Positions 35,155 to 45,890 of a stretch of DNA of 64,000 nucleotides are shown in pieces. A program made the position numbers and the translations under genes. Position 1 is the stretch's first letter. Each line of letters begins with the position of its first letter. The notes beneath the pieces are model-generated. The model had not been told where the DNA came from. It searched no databases and worked only from the letters and a program-made list of their open reading frames with translations. This stretch comes from Orientallactaga sibirica (Eukaryota; Chordata; Mammalia; Rodentia; Dipodidae), in the NCBI GenBank assembly GCA_036365145.1, contig JAEOAD010000015.1, positions 8,735,501-8,799,500 on the forward strand, in the 5' to 3' direction.

Positions 35155-35963
35155 TTTTCTCATTGCTTTAACCACATACATGACAAGAAGCAACTTAAGA
35201 AAGGAAGGTTTTATTTGAACTCATGAGTTTATTTGATGGTATTGCCTGTCAAAATAGGGAAGGTGTAAGGAAAGTAAGAGAAAAGCAAAAGAAAACACAG
35301 GACATGATCAGACAGACATTATTGAAATAGAGAGGGGCTTCAGCATTCCTGCGGGATCAAGGCTGAAGTATTGAGCCAGGCTGGGGTGCAAGCTTATGAG
35401 GGGGATCCTAAGAAAAACAAACTGTACCAGCTGCAGGTCCAAGGGAAGTAGACAAGGAACTGTAGTTATGTGTGTCCTTGCTCATAATAAGCTTTTTCAG
35501 CCAAATTGTCTAGGGAAGATAACCCACCAGATGGTTTCTGTTCCCTCAAGGTTTTCTGAGTTAAGGGAAGTTTAGTTTATCATTCGGGAGTAAACAGACC
35601 TGTCAAGGCCATGCTTATCAAGTTTTTTATTGCTTATTGGTCTTAGGAATAATTTGTAACTCTTTAGTTCCCTCTAGTTTTCAGGGAAATCTGTGAACCC
35701 TTCAGAAGGCATGATAGTGTAGACGGCTTGAGGCTGTAGTGACAAGTGTATAAAACTACTTGCCTCTTTCTGCAGTGATTAGGAAGTGGAGAAAAGATAG
35801 AAAGCTAGGCTGGGATATAACCCTTACTGCCCATGCCCACAACTGACCATTTCTGACTAATCCCCACTTCCTAATGGCTCTGCATACTCCAAAACACGTT
35901 CTTTAGCTGTGTTCTAAATGACCAACCACATAAGCCTTTGTGTAGTATTTCACATTCTAATCA
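35155..35963 (-). mobile_element. 5' LTR of the MaLR-type element, with about 400 bp of extra sequence
   Basis: The left end CTCATTGCTTTAACCAC, GACAAGAAGCAACTTAAG, GGTTTTATTTGAACTC and right end CCACTTCCTAATGGCTCTGC, AGTATTTCACATTC match MaLR LTR halves. The middle (about 35330-35760) does not; it is an insertion of unidentified origin, perhaps another LTR. Confidence 0.55.
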
Positions 35964-36569
35964 TAACAGTGTTGTCTGATAGTATAAATGTCTCTTGTGT
36001 ATTAGTAGTCTTGAACAATTTTAATGGTAATTTTAATAGTATTACTTCAACTAAGACTCTTGCTTCTGAACTAAAATGAATAAGGTGTTTAGCACACCAG
36101 AACTTGACACAGATCTGCTAGTATTGCATGTGTACCACACGAGGATTTCACAGTGGGAGTGGAGGCTCATCACTTCAGGCAACCCTGTTCCATTTAGCCA
36201 GACTGGGATGTGGACACTTTGGACCATTATCTTTGGATATCCCTGAACACTGGCTCATTTTAACACACTTGGTCCAGATAAGGACTGAGGTCCACAAATA
36301 AAGGAGAAGATCCCACTCTGCCAGAGGGATTACGTCTGTCACTCAGCAGCCACTCTGTTCCACCTGCCTTTAAGGAACAGTTGGTAAAGGAAAGCCTCTA
36401 GGACCTGTAGGCCACTGGAAGTCTGCATGTGTGAAGATATGTGTAAATGTGTTTTCAGCCTGATAAGACCATCTGCCAGTTTTACCTTCCTTCCTTCAAA
36501 ATTGTCAGGGTTAGATATCCAGGCAGGGGCAAAATTCCTCATTCTGAAATAAGGAAAATAAAGATAACA
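35964..36569. other. Single-copy sequence
   Basis: No gene seen. Confidence 0.5.
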
Positions 36570-37005
36570 GTGCTGGGTAATAGCTTAGTGGGTATAGTGC
36601 TTGCCTTACAAGCATGAGGAACTGAGTTTAGTCACTACTCTCCATGTAAAATTACCAGGTGAGAAGGCTAACGATGGTACCATCATAGCTGTATATATAC
36701 TATATACATAACTAATAAAATATATTTAAAAAATAAATAAAAATTAAATTACAAAAAAAAATTACCAGGTGTAGTGGCATGTACCAGTAACCTCAGCACT
36801 TGGAGATAGAAGCAGGAGGATCTCTAAAACCTGCGGGCCAGTCACATAGCCTAATTGGTGAGCTCCAGGCTAAATGAGAGACTGTCTAAGAAGAGATGGA
36901 CGGCCTTCCTCAGTCTAACCCCTCATGGATTGGGCTTCCACATACATGTGCATTCATATAATCACACAAGCATACATGCATATGTACCACACACACATTC
37001 AATAA
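36570..37005 (+). mobile_element. B3-type SINE, sense, split by an L1 3' tip
   Basis: The head (GGTAATAGCTTAGTGGGT, ACAAGCATGAGGAACTGAG) and, after 36771, the middle and tail (GTGTAGTGGCATGTACCAG, GGAGGATCTCTAAAACCTGC, CAGTCACATAGCCTAATTGG) form a full B3 when the insertion is set aside. Confidence 0.88.
36661..36757 (+). mobile_element. About 97-bp LINE-1 3' end, sense, with target-site duplication
   Basis: GAGAAGGCTAACGATGGTAC through ACATAACTAATAAAATAT is the last stretch of the L1 3' UTR (compare 28950-29010), followed by an A-rich tail. AAAATTACCAGGT is duplicated exactly at 36648-36660 and 36758-36770. Confidence 0.95.
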
Positions 37006-38292
37006 AAATGGGGGTAAGGGCCAAGTAAGAATACTCACAAGTAAACAAACATGAACAGAAGAGACATTTAATGAGTATAATCTTAATGTGATTCTTCAGG
37101 CAATAGAAACCTCAAATCAGAAGAAAGTTTGGATATCTTGCATGCAATATGCTTCTAGCATTAACAGTGGTGAATGATTTAATGCTGTTCCTCTAATTTA
37201 ATTGCCTCCCAAAGTTTAAATTTGATTTTTCCCAACATTTAATATCTATTGCCACCCTAAAGTGTTAAAACTTTGAGCTGAAGAATAAAGCCATTACAAA
37301 AGAGAAGTAATCAACAAACTCTTACAGATCTCCTAAACCAATGATTCACACAGAATTTCACACAAGCTCCCATTAATGCTAATGAAATTGGGTAAGTTAC
37401 AGGCTGAAACTCTCCCATACATTGATAGGTGAATAGTTCCCTGAGGTACTTACTTAGATGAGAGAACTTAATTTTCTCTCCACTAATCCTCTCTGGATGA
37501 AAAATAAGAATCATGCTTCACAAATTAGATTTCCTTTTTAAGGTGCTGGCACAAATTCAGACCACTGAGATGAATTAATCAGAAGCCACACTGGGATATT
37601 GACCAGGCCATTTTTAACCAGTATAACCATTTTCCACTCAGAGAGTACCAAGTGGCCTAAGTCTTAAGAAATCAGATTTCTCATGGCTTTGAAAGTAAAC
37701 CATTTAAATCCATTAGATACCACTTCTTTAAGGCTCTAGAAAAAAAAGGAAGTATGCAATTATGTGCAAGAACTAGTTAGGAAGAAATAGAAATTCCTGA
37801 TTGCCTTAGTACCAATTGAAAAGTTCTGTCACTGATTTAATTAGCTGCCTAGGGAAGGAGAGATCATGAAATGTTGAGTGAGAAACAATATAGGGTTATT
37901 CAAAGGCTCATACAATGCGGTAGTACAGGTATAATTAAATTTCTGGGGCAGATGCACTTTGCACGGTTCAGTGGAAAATAGCAACTTTCAATAGCATGTC
38001 AGCATTTTAGCAGGATGATGATCATTTTAAAAATACAACTTGGTTGTATTCAATTCTTTACTGATGAAAAAATGTAATTCATATGAATTTTCTTATTTAT
38101 TTCAGCTTCCTAGTCTATAGGCAGTCCTATGGCTACTGTGACTATTTGTATTTGACAGAGTAAGTCTTCTTTACATATGATACCAGAGAAGAAAGGTAGG
38201 AGGGCTTCAGGAAAACATATAAAACCAGCAATCAGCAAATTATAAATGATGTATGTCTCACGATGATAAAAGTGATGATAGTGCAAGAAAAA
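37006..38292. other. Single-copy sequence
   Basis: No gene or clear repeat in about 1.3 kb. Confidence 0.5.
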
Positions 38293-38600
38293 TTCTCTCT
38301 CTCTCTCTCTCACGTGTGTTGTGTGATTGCATGATGTGCATGTGGAGGACATGTGCATTGTGTTCTTGGTCCTTGCTTTCCATCTAGCTTGAGACGGAAT
38401 CTCTCTTGTTTTTTGCCACTGTGCCTGGCAAACTAGCTGGCCCACCGGCTGGAGGTTTTCCTATTTTTTCATTTCATTGTCATAGGCACTCTGGGATTAC
38501 AGACACATGAACTACTTGTGTCCTGCTTTATGTGGGTTCTAGGAACCTAATTTCTGATCCTGAGGCTTGCACTATGAGCACATTAAATCACTAAAAATTC
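38293..38600 (-). mobile_element. B4-type SINE, antisense
   Basis: (CT)n and TG-rich tail, GCTTGAGACGGAATCTCTCT, CAAACTAGCTGGCCCACCGG, CACTCTGGGATTACAGACAC and TTTATGTGGGTTCTAGGAAC in antisense B4 order; the head is degraded. Confidence 0.75.
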
Positions 38601-39450
38601 TTGCATCTCCTTTAGATTCTATTCCCCCCTTTAACAGATGATATAATTGAGCCTTAAAATGGAAATTTTCTAAAGATCATCAACCAGGACCTTAATGTGA
38701 TAAGAATTCTAGAGCTTTGCATCTTGATTTAGTGGTTTTTAGAAAATAGCTTAAGAATAGCTTCTCAAATATCAAAATATGTCTGTGATTAAATTATGCA
38801 TGAATGTGTAAATGGTTACTATTGTGAACTGCTCTTGGAGAAGAATCTGACATTCCTTATTTTGACTAAAGCTCAAATTACATTTAAGCATCAGCAGACA
38901 CATTTTGGCTAATTATGTGGCTTTAAACAAATAGAAAAGTTCCTAATTTATCAGTCATTAAATATGAGTGCGATTGCCCATACTATTTTAAAACTGAGTG
39001 GTTTATAATCTACAATTATAGTTGTAACTGTCTCAGTAATTGATAAAATGAATAAAATAAAATCAAAATCAGCAAGCAAACAAAAAACCAGAACAACACT
39101 TTCATCCTACTTCTCCCAACTGACATTTATGCACAAAGAACAGGTACCTTGAAACAGAAGACTTCTTTCTATTTCTGTCTCTCCCTCTCCCTGTATCTCC
39201 TCTCCATTTCTCACCATTCACCGACATGAACCATATTCTGGATTATTATGAAAGGTTGGAAAAAGAAGAAAGGAATTATATAGCATACATCTTTAGACCA
39301 CAACAGAATGCAAAGGGAAATAGTTTAAAAATCTTCAAATCTTAAGAATTTTAAAAAATGTTTTGTATTAAAAACTTTATCAAAGAAGAAGCAGAAGAAT
39401 ATTTGATATATTAAACATGATAGCACATGTAAACATTGATGTGTGAGGTA
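38601..39450. other. Single-copy sequence
   Basis: No gene seen. Confidence 0.5.
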
Positions 39451-39648
39451 CATGTCTGGGAGAATAACTCAGTCTGAAAAGTACCTGAAAGCATGAGGAC
39501 ATGAATTTGATCACTAGGACCCACATAAAGATACTGGGTATGGCAGTGTACACTCTAAACTGTGGCACAGGTAGATTCCTAAGGCTTGTTGACCTGCTAG
39601 TCTAGTTTAAGGAGTGAGCTCCAGGCCCATGAAAGTCCCTGTCCAAAA

Positions 39649-39653
39649 ATGAA

Positions 39654-39692
<39 letters not shown>

Positions 39693-39693
39693 A
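39649..39693. repeat. (AATA)n microsatellite
   Basis: About eleven AATA units at the A-rich part of the B3, just before the nested B2. Confidence 0.95.
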
Positions 39694-39695
39694 AT

Positions 39696-39905
39696 AGGTC
39701 TGGATAAATGGCAGTTAAGGAGCTTGCCTACAAAGCCAAAGGACCCAGGTTTGATTGCCCAGGACCCACATAAGCCAGATGCACAAGGTGGCTCATGCAT
39801 CTAGAATTTGTTCACAGTGGCTGGAGGCCCTGGTGCACCCATTCTCTCTTTCTCCCCCTCCCACCTCTTAAATAAATAAATAAAATATGTAAAAATTAAA
39901 TAAAA
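39696..39905 (+). mobile_element. B2-like SINE, sense, nested in B3
   Basis: GGTCTGGATAAATGGCAGTT, ACCCACATAAGCCAGATGCA, AGTGGCTGGAGGCCCTGGTG, CT-rich segment and AAATAAATAAA tail. Confidence 0.94.
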
Positions 39906-40119
39906 GAAAATAAAAATTATGTGGATAGCATTCCTGAAGAGTGACAACTGAAGTTTTCCTCTGGTTTACCCATGCATAAGCACATGCATGCAATCACACC
40001 CATACAGATATGAACATGTCCACATACTCAAACACATGAATTTGAAAATAAATATAAAATTGTGAAATACAGGTTAAGAGGTACTTAAACATAATATTAT
40101 GTAACAAAATATTTTATTT

Positions 40120-40148
40120 TATGTTTATTTGCTTATTTGACAGTGAAA

Positions 40149-40187
<39 letters not shown>

Positions 40188-40231
40188 TGGGCACACCAGG
40201 GCCTCCAGCCACAGTAAATGACCTCTAGACA
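40120..40231 (-). mobile_element. Truncated B2-like SINE, antisense
   Basis: T-rich tail, (GA)n at about 40151-40183 and GGGCCTCCAGCCACAGTAAA. The tRNA-derived head is missing, so this copy is 5'-truncated or deleted. Confidence 0.85.
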
Positions 40232-40240
40232 TAAGGGCTA

Positions 40241-40398
40241 TCTACAATGCACCTTAACAGATCTTATATACTCAGTCCAGCTTTTTGATAATGTTAAGAT
40301 TTGAATGTATTTACATTTCAATCTCTTAATATTTTTTTAAAAACATTCATTTTTCACACATTTCTCTCTACCATGTACTTTAACAGATCTAATATATA
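40241..40398. repeat. Diverged direct repeats of about 30 bp
   Basis: TCTACAATGCACCTTAACAG ATC at 40241-40263 recurs as TCTACCATGTACTTTAACAG ATC at 40367-40389, both followed by TATATA-rich text. Four to five differences in 30 bases. The 96 bases between are not a recognised element. Confidence 0.75.
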
Positions 40399-40546
40399 AG
40401 GCAATTTGCTTTAAATTTTGGGCAGTTCCTAGTGTATTCAAAAGAAGATTTTAGAAATGAAAAATGAAGAATCAGTTCCCTTGTCTAAGATTGGGTTAAT
40501 CTGTTGAGCAATTTCATTTTTTCCTACATATGAGCCTTAGGTTTTT

Positions 40547-40788
40547 TATTTTTATTTTTTAGAGAGAGACAGGGAGAAAGGAAGAGGAAGGGAGTAGAGA
40601 GGGAATGGGAGCACCAGAGCATTCAGCAGCTGTGAATGAACTCCAGATGCATGTGCCTCTTCTGCACATGTGTGACATTGCACCTTTGTGTCACTGTGTA
40701 TCTGGCTATGTGGGACTTGGAGATTCAAACATGAGTTCTTAGGATTTTCAGGCAAGCACCTTAACCACTAAGCAATCTCTCCAGCCCA
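40547..40788 (-). mobile_element. B2-like SINE, antisense, with target-site duplication
   Basis: T/A tail, GA-rich segment, GAATGAACTCCAGATGCATG body, head AAGCAATCTCTCCAGCCC. AGCCTTAGGTTTTT is repeated exactly at 40533-40546 and 40789-40802. Confidence 0.97.
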
Positions 40789-40802
40789 AGCCTTAGGTTT
40801 TT

Positions 40803-41464
40803 GATGGCGTTATATAAATGTCATTGGGTCTACATGGACAGATATTTACCTTGAAACGTTAGAAGTATGTCATTATAACTATACACCTTATATGTTAATG
40901 GTCAATTACTAGTATAAAGCAAAAATGCCTGCTAAAATGGGTGCTAACTGTAATTAAGTAATTTTTTCCTCCAATAGATTCAAGAAGAAAAGAAAATAAA
41001 TCACAATAACTTTTATTCGTTTGAAAGATAATAACATGACAATTATAATTTATTGAACACATATGTGCCAGTGTGCAAAGCAATTTTCATTCATTACTTA
41101 AATTAATCCTCATAACATCATTAAGATATGAGTATAATTCTCATTGTACCATAAGGATCTGATACTAATGACTAAGAATTATTCTTGTGAATAAATTAAC
41201 AAAATTTAAGAGGGGAGAAATCAACCAGTACTTCCAGTGGGTAACAAAATATTCAAATATTCAAATGTGCATTGTAGGTAAGAATTTAAATTGATAACAT
41301 TTATTTATTAATTAATTTAATATATATCATGAGCCATAAAGCTGTTTTATATTTTGTCACAGTATATACAAATTTGTAACATATCCTAAAAAAATGCTAC
41401 AGAGAAGTGTGTAACTAATTATATTTTTGTATACTCATAAAAATGTTGAAAAAAAGAATAGCAA
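40803..41464. other. Single-copy AT-rich sequence
   Basis: No gene seen. Confidence 0.5.
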
Positions 41465-41482
41465 AATAAAATTAAATCTAAA

Positions 41483-41646
41483 GCCGGGCGTGGTGGTGCA
41501 CGCCTTTAATCCCAGCACTCGGGAGGCAGAGGTAGGAGGATTGCCAAGAGTTTGAGGCCACCCTGAGACTACATAGTTAATTCCAGGTCAGCCTGGACCA
41601 GAGTGAGACCCTATCTCGCAAAAAAAAAAAAATAAATAAATAAATA
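41483..41646 (+). mobile_element. B1 SINE, sense, with target-site duplication
   Basis: GCCGGGCGTGGTGGTGCACG, AGCACTCGGGAGGCAGAGG and GTGAGACCCTATCTCGC, then an A-rich (AAAT)n tail. AATAAAATTAAATCTA flanks it at 41465-41480 and 41647-41662. CpGs are preserved, so it is among the youngest insertions. Confidence 0.98.
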
Positions 41647-41804
41647 AATAAAATTAAATCTAGCCATATAATTTTTCATTGAATCAAATATTCTACATAC
41701 TTATATTTGTTTATATGTAGATAATATATATGTATAATAAAATAAAACATTGGCTATTGCTCACTAAAAACTATGTTTAAAGCATAATGTGCAGACTAGT
41801 GTAT

Positions 41805-42199
41805 TGTGGTAGATAGATTCCAGGTCTCTGAGATGAACTTCCAGACCAGGCACAGTTATGGAGGGAGGGATTTATTAAAGCTTACAGATGCAGAGGAACT
41901 TTCATAGTGGCAGTTTCATAATCGTAGAAGAAGTTGGCCCCCACTTAAAGGATCAAGCAGATACAGAGAAGCCCCAAACAAAAAATCTCAAAAGCTATAC
42001 TACACAGCACACTTCAGGTACTCCAGCGGGAACTCAGGCACTTTGCATATCTCTACTGGATTTCAAATGCACCACCACACCTCAGGGCTGGACCCTAAGA
42101 TCCACCCAGTGACACCTCCTCCACTCAGGTGGCTGCAGATCTAGGAAACTTTAATAAAATTCCTGAATCTACTGGCGGATATTTATTCAAGCTACCACA
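41805..42199 (-). mobile_element. MaLR-type solo LTR, antisense
   Basis: Perfect 8-bp terminal inverted repeats TGTGGTAG (41805-41812) and CTACCACA (42192-42199). The body GATGAACTTCCAGACCAGGC, GTTATGGAGGGAGGGATTTA and GGACCCTAAGATCCACCCAG is shared with 16368-16757. No clear 5-bp flanking duplication. Confidence 0.75.
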
Positions 42200-42494
42200 G
42201 ATATGTCAAAACCCTCTTTTGTAAGCTCCTGCTACAGTTGTCCTTACTTTCTTCCTAACAGTCATGTGGTTGCATTGCCTTTAAGGAAGCTGTGAAAAGT
42301 GATTTGATTTCTGAATGCCTTTTTCCTATAATGTTCTTATCTTTCTTGACTTAGCTTGCCTTACCATTCCACAAGTAGCAAATTCTACAACTACCTATAG
42401 AAATAATGAAGGCCTATTGCATAGTAGAACTTAAATGTTCCTTTGAAATCTGGGTTGACAACTCAAGATAATTTAAGCAAAAAGGTGTTATTCA

Positions 42495-42775
42495 TTATAG
42501 AAGAGCCAAAGGAAGGGTATGACTTCTTACAATGCAACCACACAGACAGAAATTGGCCTCGATATCCATGACCTTGCAGTGCCTAGCAATACCTTCGCCA
42601 GACCCTCAAAATAGAAGAAAAAGATGATGACATCAAATTAAAAGAGAGACTAATGGAGAGAGGGAGGGGATATGATGGAGAGTGGAGTTCTAAAGTGGAA
42701 TGGGGGAGGGGAGGGAAATATCATGTGTTTTTTGTATGTTAGAAGTTGTCAATAAAAAATAATAATTTTAAAAAA
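42495..42775 (+). mobile_element. LINE-1 3' end fragment, sense
   Basis: GAAGAGCCAAAGGAAGGGTA, TTGGCCTCGATATCCATGAC, CTAATGGAGAGAGGGAGGGG and the GTCAATAAAAAATAATAA end are the exact reverse of 54680-54930. 5'-truncated, with a polypurine tract before the tail. Confidence 0.88.
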
Positions 42776-43279
42776 GTATATTAAAACATCAAAGATGCCA
42801 ATCATTTACTGAAGCCACAAATACATGAGTTGTTACCAAAAAATATATGCATTTCTGAGGTGAAACTCATTCAGCTAATAATAGGTAGATGTTTAGCAGA
42901 AAGATAATAATAAAAATTAAAAATATTCCAGATATTATCTAGGAAGATATCCTTTCATAATCATATGATTTGTGTGCATGCTGCCACTACCATAGACAAA
43001 GGAATTTAAATCACTGAGATTATGATTTCAAGGATTAAAGAAGAAATATCACTTGAAAATAATTTTAAATTCCCTGAAAATTCTTGTTGGAATAAGCATC
43101 TTTGAGTTAGTACATTCCAACAGAGACAACTGAGTAGTTGTCTTTTGAAATGAGTGGAGAACTGAGTTAGGGAATATATGCCAACTAATTGATTGGTAGC
43201 TATTAAAACTGAGTAAAAACACAGATCCTGTGCAAAGATATGAGCTTTTCTGAGGTAATATCTTCCTTAAAAACATATG
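42776..43279. other. Single-copy sequence
   Basis: No gene seen. Confidence 0.5.
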
Positions 43280-43490
43280 GGGCTGGGGAGATGGTTCAAT
43301 GGTTAAGGTACTTGCTTACAAAGCCTAATGACCTAGTTTTGATTTCCCAGTACTCACATAAAGCCAAATACACAAAGTGGTACATGCAAATAGAGTTTGT
43401 TTGCAGTGCCTAGAGGCCCTGGCTTGCCCATTCTCTCTCTCTCTCTCACTGTCTCTTTTCTCTCTGACTCTCTCTGAGTGCAAATACCTA
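43280..43490 (+). mobile_element. B2-like SINE, sense
   Basis: GGGGCTGGGGAGATGGTTCA head, CAGTGCCTAGAGGCCCTGGC body, CT-rich segment. Confidence 0.93.
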
Positions 43491-43499
43491 TGCTGACTT

Positions 43500-43995
43500 C
43501 ATTCTCCTTAGAATAATCTGTTTTTCTTTTTCAGAAGGCAGCTAGAACGAGAAGATAAACCACCTTAACATATTGGCGAGGGCCCAGATAAAACATAGAG
43601 GAATAGGCAAGATGAACAAGAGTGCTGCTTCGATAGAGAGCCTGTGAACCAGCACCAGGGTCATGAAGACAGACACAGAGGATACTCAACACAACACCAG
43701 AGCAGAAATACAGAAGGGGCTGAGAGCACAATACTAAAGTAGTCTTAAAACACACCCATCATAGCTCAGAGAATTTTGTGGAAGAGAGGGGCTGAAATAG
43801 AAGGGAATGTCCACAGGCTCTTCCACTCACCTTACAATGACTGATGATCTCACAACTATATCCCACAAGCCTATGGAGAATACCAGCAATCCCACTGAGG
43901 TGGGTCCTCAACAAGATGGGGGCAAGGAGGATGGAAATGATGGTACTAACATAGAATGTATCCACACAACTTTCTACGGAATAAAATATGAGACA
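43500..43995 (+). mobile_element. LINE-1 3' UTR fragment, sense
   Basis: GAACAAGAGTGCTGC, GTGAACCAGCACCAGGGTCA, AGACACAGAGGATACTCAAC and GGAAATGATGGTACTAACA are colinear with 28560-29000 of the sense L1. The 120-codon open frame at 43807-44169 is a by-product. Confidence 0.82.
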
Positions 43996-44286
43996 GTAAT
44001 AAATAAAGAAAATGTTTTCAAACAATATCACAATAGTATACCACAAGACATATTTAAATTTCTGGAGGCTGAAAGTTTATTTACAAACACTATTGTGATA
44101 TGCTCATGGAAGGAATTTCTAAGAAGAGAGCTGAAAAGTAAGCCACAGCATAAAATGAAAATGTGTTAAAGTACAGACACAATAATTAAGCACAGAAGGT
44201 AACATCATTGATCCTATTCACATATTCAAAAACCATCAAGGGCTACATTATAGGTAAGAGCAGTCCAAAAATAAAGAGAGAAAGTC
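43996..44286. other. Single-copy sequence
   Basis: No recognisable element. Confidence 0.45.
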
Positions 44287-44329
<43 letters not shown>

Positions 44330-44330
44330 C
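44287..44330. repeat. (GA)n microsatellite
   Basis: About twenty GA units with one AGA interruption. Confidence 0.95.
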
Positions 44331-44819
44331 ATATTCAGATGCTCTGTTAGAAGAGAAAATAAAAACAGTAAACAGTGGAAGATCTTAAAATTGAAAGAGA
44401 AAATCAAATCAGTAGCTTGTCCGCTTCATCCATCTACCAGCTCCCAGACAGCACACTTTGGAGTCCAATAGAGTGAAAATAAGATCGGGCAACTTCAGCA
44501 GAAACACATCCTTTCCGTTTTTAAAATAATGAAAACAGTAACAGAGGCATGACAAGGAGCCAAATGGAAGGAACACCCAGGGAAATGGCACTAAGGATGG
44601 TCAGAAGCAGTGAAAAGGAGTTTATTCATTGGAATGAAAATTCAGCATGGCTGGACCAGGCTACATGGATCAATGGTCTGGAAGAAATGAGTTGAGAAAA
44701 AAATGTGAATCTACTAATCACATTTGGTCAAGCAAGAAAAGGGATGCTGGGATGCTTGGGAAGCGTGGATCTGGTTTTTGAAGTGGCATAATGAGATTGT
44801 TTAAATTCCTGAGCATGGC

Positions 44820-45165
44820 ACCCTAGCCTTCAACAACTGCACACAGCATTTCTTCCACAGCATCTCCTCCTGAGCTCAGGGCCATGGCTTCTCTGATGTT
44901 GGCACAGCCGTCCTTGAGATTAAAGCCAGACAAATCAATTTTTTGAGGTCTGAAAGGATTTATTTCCTCTGGCCCATGCCTTTCACTAGCCACTTTGCCA
45001 TTATTTTCCAGTTGTTCACTAAGCTCTGGCCACTCTTTCATGCCACCCAAACTTGAAGGTCATCCATCAAATCCATGTGTTTGTACAAGTTATTGTTGTG
45101 GGAGCATTTTTTCTCCACTTCCTCCTTATACATAGGTTACATTATCAGTAGCTTCTCCCTGACCA
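44820..45165 (-). pseudogene. Putative processed pseudogene fragment, parent unidentified
   Basis: A 75-codon open frame on the minus strand (45050 down to the stop at about 44823-44825) has ordinary globular-protein composition: PFRPQKIDLSGFNLKDGC, then REAMALSSGGDAVEEML, ending VVEG. Just upstream, the next frame reads coherently (YKEEVEKKCSHNNNLYKHMD, then LMDDLQVW), and before that a third frame gives SYGQGEATDNVTYV. The three join with two single-base frameshifts, so about 110 codons look like one degraded coding sequence. After the stop there is untranslated-like sequence with AATAAA (44626-44621). No introns or repeat family account for it. I do not recognise the parent. No clear poly-A tail or target-site duplication is seen, so a decayed exon of a duplicated gene remains possible. 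Confidence 0.45.
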
Positions 45166-45562
45166 TAGCTGCTCACACTTCATTATCATATTACACATTA
45201 AACTACATCATAACTCTTATCTAAATTCAAAACAAACATAGGAAAATATTTTATATGACCTCCCATAAAAATACAGACTTCTAAAATCTACTCTCTTTAG
45301 CCAATCCCAAGCAAATTAAAGAACTATTTCTATAAGGAATGAGCCTAGTAACTGTTTAAATAAGGAACTAATCATTTGAATAGTAACCAATAAGTATTTT
45401 GTCTTGAGGCAAAGATGCACGCTGAGGTCTTAAGTATGACAAGAAATATGCTAGATATTTTATGCACATTATTTTCCTTTGAATCCTGCCTATGTTGAAT
45501 CCTATTTATAAGACACCAGCCCACATTACAGACAGCAGTTATTTGTATAATAAATAAATAAA
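45166..45562. other. Single-copy sequence
   Basis: No gene seen beyond the end of the putative pseudogene. Confidence 0.45.
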
Positions 45563-45890
45563 ATGAGAAATTGGAGAATGGTTCAGTGGATAAAGTATTT
45601 GCCACACAAGCTTGAATACCTGAGTCTTGAACCCCAGAAATCACATAAAGCTGTATTCTTTAGCAAGAGCATCCATAGTCCCAGAGCAACCACGGAGAAG
45701 GGAGTTGGAAACAGGAAAATCCCCGGAAACTCACAGGATAGCTAACCTGTCAACACTGCAATGAATTAGAAACTCAGCCTCAAGCAAGTTAGAAAGCACG
45801 AATCAACACCAGTGTTGTCCTCTGACCTGCACCATGGCATATATATGCCTACACTCATACAATAAATATGTACACACACCCATATACACC
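45563..45890 (+). mobile_element. B4-type SINE, sense
   Basis: GAGAATGGTTCAGTGGATAA, CCATAGTCCCAGAGCAACCA, GGAGTTGGAAACAGGAAAAT, GTCCTCTGACCTGCACCATG and a CA-rich tail give the head, B1-like middle and tail in B4 order. Confidence 0.82.

Larger units (their letters stand above)
32437..35963 (-). mobile_element. MaLR-type element with two LTRs, antisense, non-coding
   Basis: Two related LTR-like segments in the same orientation (32437-32791 and 35155-35963) enclose about 2.4 kb. Removing the B1 (34023-34192) and L1 3' UTR (34245-34800) leaves roughly 1.6 kb, close to the size of MaLR internal regions. The internal sequence has text typical of a widespread rodent repeat (GTCCAAAGTCCAATGTCTC; CACTGTACCATGGGTTTCAC; GGGCTCTTGATCTCATGACC). 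MaLRs are non-autonomous relatives of ERVL. Open frames here (33227-33523, 33516-33989) show no retroviral motif. That the two LTRs belong to one insertion is inference. Confidence 0.6.
39451..40055 (+). mobile_element. B3-type SINE, sense, split by a B2
   Basis: Left part GCATGAGGACATGAATTTGA, GACCTGCTAGTCTAG, GAGTGAGCTCCAGG; right part after the B2 (about 39910-40055) GAGTGACAACTGAAG, TTTTCCTCTGG and a CACACC/CACATG-rich tail. Together they make a diverged B3. Confidence 0.75.

Noticed and set aside
41805..42199. DNA transposon (hAT-like) because of TGTGGTAG/CTACCACA inverted ends
   Set aside because: The sister copy at 16368 has a 5-bp flanking duplication, and the sense copy at 52484 has MaLR-like start, AATAAA and end, so LTR is preferred.
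43807..44169. 120-codon + strand open frame
   Set aside because: Its first half is L1 3' UTR (colinear with 28800-29000), so it is not a gene.
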